A DNA stretch of 14,987 nt, from positions 30,124 through 45,110 of the forward strand of contig DDJS01000011.1 of assembly GCA_002339165.1 (NCBI GenBank). The letters run 5' to 3'. The position numbers and the translations under genes are program-made. Under the pieces are notes generated by a model. It searched no databases and was not told the origin of the DNA. It saw only the letters and a program-made list of their open reading frames with translations. The stretch comes from Cellvibrionales bacterium UBA2618 (lineage in GTDB: Bacteria; Pseudomonadota; Gammaproteobacteria; Pseudomonadales; Porticoccaceae). Shown here piece by piece: positions 6,486-13,816 of the stretch (position 1 is the stretch's first letter; every line of letters starts with the position of its first letter).

Positions 6486-7931
6486 GTGACCAATAGAGGG
6501 ATTACTTCGGTGGGTGCCTACGTACCCAGGCGGCGATTGTTGCGCAGCGCCATAGCGACGGCTCATGCTTGGGCCAAACCGGGTTTAAAAGGCCTTGGTA
6601 AGGGTTCGCGAGCCATTTGCTCGCATGATGAAGATGTTATTACCATGGCGGTAGCCGCGGCCCGCGCCTGTCTTGGTGGTGGGGACAATCGCTCGCCAGA
6701 CCGGCTGTTATTGGCATCCACTAGCTTGCCGTTTGCGGATCGACAGAACGCCACGGTTGTCGGCGAGGCGCTAAATCTTCCCGAGGATCTGCAAACCGCA
6801 GATATCAGTGGCTCTCAGAGGGCCGCAACCAGTGCGTTATTACTTGGGTTGCAACACGGAGGTGCGGAATGCATGGTGGTGGGTGCCGAAAAATGTTTGA
6901 CCCGAGCCGGCAGCGTCGAAGAATTCACCGTTGGTGATGCCGCGGCGGCCTTGACCACCGGCGAAGACCAACAGTTGGCGCGATTTATCGGATCGCACTC
7001 AATTTCCCGAGATATGGTCGACCACTACCGCACTGCCCAGTCCGATCATAACTACGCGCTGGAGGAGCGCTGGATCCGCGATTGTGGTTTGATGCAAATC
7101 ATTCCGGAAACCGTCGCGGCCTTACTGTCAAAGCTCGACATGTCCTCCGAACAGATCGATCGCCTGCTGATTGCCGGCGTCGATGGACGGCCAGCGGCGC
7201 AGATTGCCGCTCGATGTAGTATCGATAAAATGGCGGTTCATGAAGGACTTAAAGTGCCGATTGGCCACGCCGGTAGCGCCGATGCGCTTTTGTTACTGGT
7301 CGATGCGCTGCAGGCGGCTGAACCCGGCCAGAATATTCTGCTAGTCGGCTTTGGTCAGGGTTGCGATGCATTGTTATTTCAAACCACTGAGATTGTCCAT
7401 CGTGCTCGCGAAAGTCACGGCGTTACTGCGGCGATTGCGGCTGGTGTCGAGGATACTAACTACCTGCGCTACCTGTCGTTCGCTGGTTTGGTGGATATCG
7501 ATTGGGGTATGCGCGCAGAACGCGATAACCGCACCTCTCAGGCTGCTTTTTATCGAGGCCGTCGAGCCATTACTGGTTTTGTTGGTGGTCTGTGCCGCGA
7601 TTGCGGCGTCGCGCAATTCCCGAAAACTGCGCTTTGCGTAAATCCCAATTGCGGCAAGCAAGATACCCAGGATGACGAGGTATTCGCCAACAAGGCCGGT
7701 CAGGTGAAATCGTTTACCGAGGATTGGTTGGCGCTGTCGTTGAACCCGCCGTTAATGTACGGAAGCGTTAGATTTGATCGCCAGAGTACTATAATGATGG
7801 AGTTTACTGACTTCGACCCTGGTGAATTGAGCATTGGTAGTAAGTTGCAGATGGTCTTTCGGATCAAAGATTTTGATCCCTTGCGGGGCTATCATCGATA
7901 TTTCTGGAAAGCGGCACCAGCCGCAGAATAA
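6486..7931 (+). CDS. HMG-CoA-synthase-like domain fused to a DUF35 zinc-ribbon/OB-fold
   Basis: This 481-residue protein has two parts. Residues 1-300 follow the HMG-CoA synthase/KAS III thiolase fold: YVPRRRL near the start, ADISGSQRAATSAL (105-118) where the nucleophile elbow belongs, and GHAGSADALLLLVDAL (260-275) and VGFGQGCDALLF (287-298) near the end. Residues 360-475 form a DUF35 module. Its rubredoxin-like zinc ribbon has Cys370, Cys373, Cys384 and Cys389, and an OB-fold follows. The normal catalytic cysteine position is Gln111. The usual glutamate appears as Thr79, and the histidine region (GVDGRP, 231-236) has no histidine. Condensing activity as an HMG-CoA synthase is therefore unlikely. 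The start is GTG, supported by AAAGGGA. The thiolase follows after 22 bases, suggesting a complex in which DUF35 helps bind CoA substrates. Confidence 0.87.
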   Translation: MTNRGITSVGAYVPRRRLLRSAIATAHAWAKPGLKGLGKGSRAICSHDEDVITMAVAAARACLGGGDNRSPDRLLLASTSLPFADRQNATVVGEALNLPEDLQTADISGSQRAATSALLLGLQHGGAECMVVGAEKCLTRAGSVEEFTVGDAAAALTTGEDQQLARFIGSHSISRDMVDHYRTAQSDHNYALEERWIRDCGLMQIIPETVAALLSKLDMSSEQIDRLLIAGVDGRPAAQIAARCSIDKMAVHEGLKVPIGHAGSADALLLLVDALQAAEPGQNILLVGFGQGCDALLFQTTEIVHRARESHGVTAAIAAGVEDTNYLRYLSFAGLVDIDWGMRAERDNRTSQAAFYRGRRAITGFVGGLCRDCGVAQFPKTALCVNPNCGKQDTQDDEVFANKAGQVKSFTEDWLALSLNPPLMYGSVRFDRQSTIMMEFTDFDPGELSIGSKLQMVFRIKDFDPLRGYHRYFWKAAPAAE

Positions 7932-7953
7932 TCCAACAAGGTAGGCGAGCATT

Positions 7954-9156
7954 ATGGCAAGTGGAATCAAGGACAAGGTCGCGATTATTGGCATGGGATG
8001 CAGCCGATTTGGCGAGCGCTGGGACTGCGGCGCGGAGCATCTGATGCTCGAGGCGTTCGACGAGTGCCTAGCAGATGCAGGGATAGAAAAAGTCCAGATC
8101 GAGGCGGCGTGGTTGGGGCTGTGTTATCAAGAGCAAAGCTTGGGTAAATCTTCCATCTCACTGTCGCAGTCTTTGCGCCTGCCAAATGTTCCGGTCACCC
8201 GGGTGGAAAACCTCTGCGCCACCGGTACCGAGGCATTGCGCGGCGCGGCTTATGCGGTGGCCTCTGGGGCTTGCGATATTGCTCTGGCGATGGGTGTCGA
8301 AAAACTCAAGGATACTGGCTTTGGCGGCTTGCCCTCGAGAACCATGGGGACCTTTGAAGATCTGTGGTTTCCGGGGGTGTCGGCTCCGGGGTCGTTTGCG
8401 CAACTGGCCAGTGCCTACGCCCACAAACACAATATACCCATGGACCAGTTGCGCGATGCAATGGCGCACGTGTCGTGGAAAAGTCATGAGAACGGGGCCT
8501 TGAACCCGAAAGCTCATTTGAAAAACCGTATCACCAAGGAAAAAGTACTCAACGCGCCGATGATCTCTTATCCGTTGGGCTTATTCGATTGTTGCGGTGT
8601 TAGCGATGGGGCTGCTTGCGCCATTGTCACAACACCCGAAATGGCGAAAAAACTTGGCCGAGCGGCCAATCTAGTGAGTATTAAGGCGCTCCAACTGGCG
8701 GTAAGCAATGGCGCGGAGATGTTCTACGACGAGTGGGATGGCAGTCATGCTATGACCGCAGAGCTAGCGTCGAAGCGCGCTTACAGCGAGGCAGGAATCA
8801 ACGACCCGAAGCGTCAACTGGACATGGTCGAGGTGCACGACTGCTTTTCGATCACCGAGTTGGTGACTATGGAGGATTTGGGTTTATCGGCGTCAGGGCA
8901 GGCTTGTCAGGATATCACCGCTGGGGTGTATGATCGGGACGGTGCTTTGCCGTGCAATGTCGACGGTGGCTTGAAGTGCTTTGGGCATCCCCTCGGAGCT
9001 ACAGGGTTGCGCATGGTGTATGAAATATATCAGCAGCTTCACGGCCGTGCAGGAGAGCGCCAATTGGATGATCCAACGCTGGGATTAACGCACAACTTGG
9101 GTGGCTTTCCCAATCGCAACGTCTGCAGTATCTCGATTATCGGCTTGCACGAATAA
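7954..9156 (+). CDS. Thiolase of the SCP-x/acetyl-CoA acetyltransferase type
   Basis: This 400-residue protein is predicted to cleave a 3-oxoacyl-CoA with CoA, releasing a shorter acyl-CoA. The active site looks complete for the SCP-x branch: the nucleophile Cys88 in VENLCATGTEAL, His295 in HDCFSITEL, and His345 in GHPLGATG. The NLGG segment (381-384) near the C-terminus is also typical. SCP-x-like thiolases often work with a separate DUF35 protein that binds the CoA moiety. Here the DUF35 module is fused to the preceding HMGCS-like protein, so the two probably act together. A retro-aldol role, as in some steroid side-chain lyases, is less likely because the thiolase catalytic residues are intact. 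It is the last gene of the plus-strand cluster; no intrinsic terminator was seen after it. Confidence 0.93.
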   Translation: MASGIKDKVAIIGMGCSRFGERWDCGAEHLMLEAFDECLADAGIEKVQIEAAWLGLCYQEQSLGKSSISLSQSLRLPNVPVTRVENLCATGTEALRGAAYAVASGACDIALAMGVEKLKDTGFGGLPSRTMGTFEDLWFPGVSAPGSFAQLASAYAHKHNIPMDQLRDAMAHVSWKSHENGALNPKAHLKNRITKEKVLNAPMISYPLGLFDCCGVSDGAACAIVTTPEMAKKLGRAANLVSIKALQLAVSNGAEMFYDEWDGSHAMTAELASKRAYSEAGINDPKRQLDMVEVHDCFSITELVTMEDLGLSASGQACQDITAGVYDRDGALPCNVDGGLKCFGHPLGATGLRMVYEIYQQLHGRAGERQLDDPTLGLTHNLGGFPNRNVCSISIIGLHE

Positions 9157-9358
9157 CTGGGAAGACGCGCAAACATAGTCAAACCGATTTGCACGAAGTG
9201 TCAGGTAGTAGTTGCGCGGTGGTTGTATTACCGTACGCCAATGGAAAGCTGGTTTACATCGATCGATGCTGGATGTCGCGCTGAAAAGCACTGGGCTGGA
9301 TGACGGAGACATTGTTAATCGCGAAAAATACTCCGCGGCGCCGACAAAAAGAATCGGA

Positions 9359-9370
9359 TTATCTAGATAA
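9359..9370. repeat. 12-bp perfect palindrome before the DUF3604 gene
   Basis: TTATCTAGATAA reads the same on both strands and lies 27 bases before the DUF3604 ATG, in an AT-rich stretch. It could be an operator. No convincing -35/-10 pair was found beside it. The rest of 9157-9397 shows no gene and no terminator. Confidence 0.3.
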
Positions 9371-9397
9371 ATAATAATAACAAGGGGCGGGTTCGGT

Positions 9398-11329
9398 ATG
9401 CTACTTAATGATTTTTTGAAAGCCGTAAAAGTATTATTGCTTGCGACGACCTGTGCGAATTACTCTGGGTTCATTTTTGCCCAGGAAACCACCGCTGATA
9501 GCTTCCGACCCATCTATGAGCCCACCGTGTTGGTGGACACTGTGGTGTCAAAATTATCCGACGAAGACCTCGCCAACATTGTGTATTCGCCGCCAGTTGA
9601 AAATACATCGACGCGACTCCTGTGGGGCGATACCCATCTTCATACCAACTTATCGGTCGATGCCTACTTGAGAGGGACGCGCTTGACGCGTGAGATTGCC
9701 TATCGATTTGCTCAGGGCAAGGTTGTTACCGCCGACAATGGTATGAAAGCCCAACTCAGGCGGCCACTTGATTTTTTGGCGATTGCCGATCACGCGTCTC
9801 AGATGGGAATATTCCCACGGTTGGAAGCCAATGACCCGCTACTCAAAGACTGGCAGATCGGGCAGCGCTGGGCAAAAATGATGCGCGAGGGTCGTATTGT
9901 CGACGTCGGTATCGAATGGGCTGGATCGATGTCGAGCTCGCCCGATCCTAAGTATCTAAATACGCCGGACGTGCGCCGCTCTATTTGGCGAGAGATTGCC
10001 GAGGAAAGCGATAAGTACAACCTGCCAGGATATTTTACTGCGTTTATCGCACACGAGTGGACATCTGCCCCAGCGGGTGATCAGTTGCACCGCGTGGTGC
10101 TATTTAAAGACGCCGCAGACAAGGCTATTCAACAGATCCCTTTTTCCGCGCAAGACGGAGACGATCCGGAACTGCTGTGGGATCACTTAGAGAAATACCA
10201 GCAAAAAACTGGTGGCTCGGTGATGGCCATTCCGCACAATAGCAACGGCAGTGGCGGGAAAATGTTTGCTCCGGTGCGTTTAAATGGTGCACCGATGAAC
10301 GCCCATTACGCGACCCAGCGTGCCAAATGGGAGCCAGTGGTGGAAGTGACACAGCTCAAGGGTGATTCGGAGACCCACCCAATCGTATCGCCGGACGATC
10401 CGTTCGCCGATTTCGAGTCGTGGGATCAAGGCAATCTCGCATTTACCAAGGTCAGCACGGCGGCGGACTTTCAATACGATTATGTCCGCCCGGCCTTGCG
10501 CGAGGGCCTTCGGCACGAATCTGCGCTCGGCGTCAATCCATTTAAGTTCGGTATGATTGGCAGCACCGATTCGCATACCGGGTTGGCAACCACGGATGAG
10601 GACAACTTTTTTGGCAAGTTCGGCGAGTCATTGCCCCAACCGAGTCGTTATGCCAACCAAATGTTTGGTGTATTGCAGGAGGGCTTTCGGTTTGGCGCCT
10701 CGGGACTGGCGGCTGTTTGGGCAAAAGAAAATACCCGAGAAGAGATATTTGCGGCGCTGAAGCGCCGCGAGGTCTATGCCACTTCGGGCCCTCGAATTAG
10801 CGTGCACTTTTTTGGCGGCTGGAATTTTAATGCGAGTGATGCAATGGCACCTGACCTGGCGGTCATCGGTTATAAAAAAGGGGTGCCGATGGGCGGTGAT
10901 CTAAGCACCGCACCGAGTGGTAAATCGCCGACATTTCTGTTGTCGGCGGTCAAAGACCCGCTGGGGGCAAATCTCGATCGGATCCAGGTCATCAAAGGTT
11001 GGTTGGATAGTGCCGGAGCTACCCACGAAAAAATATACAACATTGCCCTCTCCGACGATCGCACCCCGAACCAACCGGTGGCCAGCACGGTAGATCTGAA
11101 AACCGCGTCTTATACTAATAGCATCGGCTCATCGCACTTTAACCGAGTCTGGACTGATGTCGATTTCGATCCGACGCTCAGGGCTTTTTACTATGTCCGG
11201 GTGCTGGAGATTCCGACGCCTCGGTGGACGGCTTACGATGAGTTAAAATTTAAAGTCAAAATGCCCGATCAAGTTCCTAAAATCGTTCAGGACAGAGCCT
11301 ATACCTCAGCTATTTGGTATACGCCCTAA
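9398..11329 (+). CDS. Exported DUF3604 (PHP-like metal-dependent) protein
   Basis: This 643-residue protein starts with a likely signal peptide: Lys8 and Lys11, a hydrophobic core from about 12 to 27, and probable cleavage after IFA (28). The mature part matches DUF3604, a family related to PHP phosphoesterases. Metal-ligand-like motifs come in order: GDTHLHTN (77-84), ADH (130-132), HEW (219-221), PHN (279-281) and DSH (391-393). These suggest a polynuclear metal site in the periplasm or outside. The reaction is not established for the family; hydrolysis of an ester or phosphoester is inference. AAGGGG lies about ten bases before the ATG. It is 241 bases beyond the thiolase and may be a separate transcript. 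Whether it serves the acyl-CoA pathway, for example by releasing its substrate outside the cell, is open. Confidence 0.88.
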   Translation: MLLNDFLKAVKVLLLATTCANYSGFIFAQETTADSFRPIYEPTVLVDTVVSKLSDEDLANIVYSPPVENTSTRLLWGDTHLHTNLSVDAYLRGTRLTREIAYRFAQGKVVTADNGMKAQLRRPLDFLAIADHASQMGIFPRLEANDPLLKDWQIGQRWAKMMREGRIVDVGIEWAGSMSSSPDPKYLNTPDVRRSIWREIAEESDKYNLPGYFTAFIAHEWTSAPAGDQLHRVVLFKDAADKAIQQIPFSAQDGDDPELLWDHLEKYQQKTGGSVMAIPHNSNGSGGKMFAPVRLNGAPMNAHYATQRAKWEPVVEVTQLKGDSETHPIVSPDDPFADFESWDQGNLAFTKVSTAADFQYDYVRPALREGLRHESALGVNPFKFGMIGSTDSHTGLATTDEDNFFGKFGESLPQPSRYANQMFGVLQEGFRFGASGLAAVWAKENTREEIFAALKRREVYATSGPRISVHFFGGWNFNASDAMAPDLAVIGYKKGVPMGGDLSTAPSGKSPTFLLSAVKDPLGANLDRIQVIKGWLDSAGATHEKIYNIALSDDRTPNQPVASTVDLKTASYTNSIGSSHFNRVWTDVDFDPTLRAFYYVRVLEIPTPRWTAYDELKFKVKMPDQVPKIVQDRAYTSAIWYTP

Positions 11330-11333
11330 ACCG

Positions 11334-11389
11334 CGCTGCCGCTAGCCATGGATTGATAAGCGAGTGTTGATCGAGTTTGTGCGGCAGCG
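11334..11389. repeat. GC-rich inverted repeat after the DUF3604 gene
   Basis: CGCTGCCGC (11334-11342) and GCGGCAGCG (11381-11389) are perfect 9-bp arms with a 38-base loop, beginning four bases past the DUF3604 stop. No T-run follows, so it is not a standard intrinsic terminator, but it may insulate the upstream gene from the atp operon. Confidence 0.4.
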
Positions 11390-11484
11390 GCGGCATTGCT
11401 GATTGGATTTATGGCTGGGTTGGATGGCACTTTAACTGTTGTATCACAGTGGCTAATCTTGAATATAAATCGCATGGTTGCACG

Positions 11485-11513
11485 TTGTAAGTGGGCATCA
11501 GTATCCCTATAAT
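11485..11513 (+). promoter_or_regulatory. Promoter of the atp operon
   Basis: TTGTAA (11485-11490), a 17-base spacer and a perfect TATAAT (11508-11513) form a good sigma-70 promoter. Transcription would start near 11520, about 50 bases before the preferred atpI start. Confidence 0.75.
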
Positions 11514-11571
11514 AATCGGCCTTGCTGACCACCGAGTGTGAATGAGCGTTGCCACGGGGTCGGAGGGCAAT

Positions 11572-11949
11572 ATGTCGACGATTGCTAAGCCAGCAGTCCA
11601 CTCAGTCGCGAGCGCGCAATTGACGGTGCTGTTGTTAATAACCGCGGCCGCGATGCCATTCGGAGTAGAGATTGCTGGTTCGGTATGGGTTGGCGGCATG
11701 ACCCACCTGATACCCCATGCTTGGTTTGCTCATATGGCATACAGGCACACGGGAGCAAGGCAAGTGAGTCGCGTTGTGCGTGGGTTTTATTTGGGTCAGG
11801 CGGGAAAGTTGATACTCACCGCTGCGCTGGTCGTGGCGGCGACGAAATTGCCCTTTAGTGTGAATTTTTTGGTGGTATTTATAACATTTATTGTTATGGT
11901 TCCATTGTATCTCGTTTTGGTGGCCAAGTTGTTTGATCGGAGCCAGTAG
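11572..11949 (+). CDS. atpI: ATP synthase accessory subunit I
   Basis: AtpI is a small membrane protein that assists assembly of the c-ring of F1Fo ATP synthase or import of its cations; it is not part of the final enzyme. The 125-residue form has four predicted membrane segments (about 14-30, 34-55, 75-91 and 97-119). It also has the characteristic GARQVSRVVRGFYLGQAGKL (61-80) between segments two and three. The ATG at 11572 is chosen because GGAGGG stands five bases upstream. An in-frame ATG at 11542 would add ten residues but has only a weak site. It is the first gene of the atp operon, 42 bases before atpB. Confidence 0.88.
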   Translation: MSTIAKPAVHSVASAQLTVLLLITAAAMPFGVEIAGSVWVGGMTHLIPHAWFAHMAYRHTGARQVSRVVRGFYLGQAGKLILTAALVVAATKLPFSVNFLVVFITFIVMVPLYLVLVAKLFDRSQ

Positions 11950-11991
11950 CAAAGCGTAAACCGACGTATCGGTTAGAGTTGAGAGAGTCGA

Positions 11992-13014
11992 ATGGCAGGC
12001 GAAAATCCCGCGAGTACCACCGAATATATTCAGCACCATCTGCAGAATCTAGTCTATGGTCTGCACCCCGAAAACGGTTGGAGTTTGGCGCGCAGCGCCG
12101 AAGAGGCTGCCGACATGGGCTTTTGGGCTATTCATGTTGATTCCATGGCCTGGTCAATCGGCCTTGGCTTGCTGTTTTGCTGGATTTTTCGCAGCGCCGC
12201 GACCCGCGCTACCACCGGCGTGCCGCAGGGCCTGCTGAACTTCGTCGAGTTAGTAGTGGAGTTTATAGACGGCTCTGTAAAAGACAGCTTCCACGGCAAC
12301 AACAAAATGGTCGCGCCCCTGGCGTTGACCATCTTTGTATGGATCTTTTTGATGAATTTTATGGATCTATTGCCAGTGGATCTTATACCTTCATTGCTCA
12401 GCCTTGCCGGCGTGCACTATCAAAAGGTGGTGCCCTCGACGGACCCAAACATTACCATGGGCATGGCACTCGCAGTATTTGTTTTAATGTTGTATTACTC
12501 GATTAAAATTAAGGGCTCTGGGTTCGTTGCCGAACTCACCATGCACCCTTTTAACCACTGGGCGTTTATTCCAATCAACCTATTTATGGAAACCGTTGGA
12601 TTATTGGCGAAGCCGTTTTCTTTGGGTTTGAGGTTGTTCGGTAACATGTACGCTGGCGAAATGATTTTTATCTTGATTGCCATGATGTTCGCTGCTGGCG
12701 CTGGCACTGGTTTAGTGGCTGGAGGTCTCAACGCGCAGCTGTTTGGCGAATACACCAACGGGTGGTTCTGGCTGATTATCTTTACTCTGGTGGTCGGCGT
12801 TTGCTGGCTCAACCTCAAGGGCCGGGTGTCGACGATTAAAACCGTTTTACTATGCATGATATTTATGACGCTCGGCGGCGGCGTGTTTGCGCTCGGTGGC
12901 GGCTTAATGCAGTGGGGTTGGGCGGTGTTCCATATTTTGGTCATCACTTTACAGGCGTTTATTTTTATGGTGCTCACCGTCGTCTACCTCAGTATGGCGC
13001 ACGAAGAACACTAA
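11992..13014 (+). CDS. atpB: ATP synthase Fo subunit a, with an unusual insertion
   Basis: Subunit a forms the proton half-channels beside the c-ring. At 340 residues it is longer than the E. coli protein (about 271) and Pseudomonas protein (about 289). Conserved parts are intact: GSVKDSFHG (94-102), APLALTIFVWIFLMN (108-122), the essential Arg214 in SLGLRLFGN, Glu223 in AGE, and His314 and Gln321 in the last helix. The C-terminus, YLSMAHEEH, is typical of gammaproteobacteria. The extra length lies between about residues 234 and 307 (bases 12691-12912). There about 74 residues stand where Pseudomonas has about 15. The added part includes hydrophobic stretches at about 257-273 and 283-305. The reading frame is uninterrupted, so this looks like a real insertion. 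Confidence 0.95.
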   Translation: MAGENPASTTEYIQHHLQNLVYGLHPENGWSLARSAEEAADMGFWAIHVDSMAWSIGLGLLFCWIFRSAATRATTGVPQGLLNFVELVVEFIDGSVKDSFHGNNKMVAPLALTIFVWIFLMNFMDLLPVDLIPSLLSLAGVHYQKVVPSTDPNITMGMALAVFVLMLYYSIKIKGSGFVAELTMHPFNHWAFIPINLFMETVGLLAKPFSLGLRLFGNMYAGEMIFILIAMMFAAGAGTGLVAGGLNAQLFGEYTNGWFWLIIFTLVVGVCWLNLKGRVSTIKTVLLCMIFMTLGGGVFALGGGLMQWGWAVFHILVITLQAFIFMVLTVVYLSMAHEEH

Positions 13015-13016
13015 CT

Positions 13017-13050
13017 ATTTAACTTTTAACTACTAAAACTGGGAGTCAAC
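13017..13050 (+). promoter_or_regulatory. atpE translation-enhancing leader
   Basis: The short gap before atpE is A/T-rich and contains TTTTAAC, then AAAACTGGGAG, with the ribosome-binding site (13041-13045) six bases before the ATG. This resembles the E. coli atpE initiation region, known to raise translation so that enough c subunits are made for the ring. The likeness was judged by eye from memory of the E. coli sequence. Confidence 0.5.
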
Positions 13051-13051
13051 G

Positions 13052-13291
13052 ATGGAACTTGTAATTATTGCTGCGGCAATCATGCTCGGAATGGGCGCAT
13101 TGGGAGCAGCTATTGGTATGGGTTTGCTTGGCGGTAAACTCATCGAAGGGACTGCGCGTCAGCCAGAACTAGGCCCGATGTTGCAGGGTAAAATGTTTCT
13201 GTTAGCCGGCTTGATCGATGCGGTGCCAATCATCGGTGTCGGTATTGCCATGTATCTGATTTTCGTTGTTGCTCCCGGCATTGGCTCATAG
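13052..13291 (+). CDS. atpE: ATP synthase Fo subunit c
   Basis: This 79-residue protein is the ring-forming proteolipid of the F1Fo ATP synthase, of normal family length. Two membrane helices (about 4-28 and 48-73) flank the polar loop with the conserved RQPE (36-39), which contacts the central stalk. The ion-binding carboxylate is Asp56 in LAGLIDAVP. Helix 1 has the glycine-rich GALGAAIGMGLLGG pattern. The aspartate, and the lack of the Gln/Glu-Ser set seen in sodium-type rings, indicate proton coupling. Confidence 0.96.
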   Translation: MELVIIAAAIMLGMGALGAAIGMGLLGGKLIEGTARQPELGPMLQGKMFLLAGLIDAVPIIGVGIAMYLIFVVAPGIGS

Positions 13292-13333
13292 CGGTCACCA
13301 CCTTTTAATGCACCCTAATGACGAGGTAAAGGC

Positions 13334-13804
13334 GTGAATATTAATTTAACGCTGTTTGGACAGATGGTCACCTTTGCATTCTTTGTGTGGTTTTGCATGA
13401 AGTATGTCTGGCCGGTCATCATCGAAGCCATGGATGAGCGCCAGCAAAAAATTGCCGACGGTTTGGATGCTGCTGAGCGGGCTATGCGCGATTTAGAAAG
13501 CGCGCAGAGTCAAGTGTCTGATCGAATGCAGATTGCCAAGCAAGAGGCCGCTGGAATCATTGATCAGGCCAACAAACGCGCTGGTCAGATAGTTGAAGAA
13601 GCCAAGCAACAGGCGATCGCCGAGGGCGACCGCCTAAAAGTGGCGGCTGCGGCGGAGATTGACCAAGAGCTCAACCGAGCGAAGGAGGAACTGCGAGGTG
13701 CAGTTGCTGGTTTAGCGCTAGCAGGCGCTGAGCGGATCCTCGAGGCGTCGGTCGATGATGCTGCAAATCGTGCGCTGGTCGAACAGCTCGCGGCCCAGTT
13801 GTAG
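13334..13804 (+). CDS. atpF: ATP synthase Fo subunit b
   Basis: Subunit b is the peripheral stalk that holds F1 against rotation. It has 156 residues, the same as in E. coli. One N-terminal membrane helix (about 5-25) leads into FCMKYVWPVIIEAMDERQQK (20-39), the usual junction. A long charged, alanine-rich coiled coil runs from about 35 to 130, and a C-terminal part binds delta. The start is GTG, with GAGGT upstream. It is 42 bases after atpE. Confidence 0.95.
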   Translation: MNINLTLFGQMVTFAFFVWFCMKYVWPVIIEAMDERQQKIADGLDAAERAMRDLESAQSQVSDRMQIAKQEAAGIIDQANKRAGQIVEEAKQQAIAEGDRLKVAAAAEIDQELNRAKEELRGAVAGLALAGAERILEASVDDAANRALVEQLAAQL

Positions 13805-13816
13805 GCGGGGTCTGTT

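Noticed and set aside
7954..9156. Steroid side-chain aldolase (Ltp2-type) instead of a thiolase
   Set aside because: The cysteine and both histidines of thiolases are present, so thiolytic cleavage is the simpler reading.
9085..9312. Minus-strand frame of 75 codons across the thiolase end and the gap
   Set aside because: It overlaps the conserved thiolase C-terminus, and there is no ribosome-binding site or family match.
11542..11571. Upstream in-frame start of atpI
   Set aside because: The ATG at 11572 has a much better ribosome-binding site and gives a more usual AtpI length.
11635..12039. Minus-strand frame of 134 codons
   Set aside because: It is antisense to atpI and the start of atpB and shows no recognisable domain.
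12495..12977. Minus-strand frame of 160 codons
   Set aside because: It is antisense to atpB; the plus strand carries the conserved subunit a sequence.
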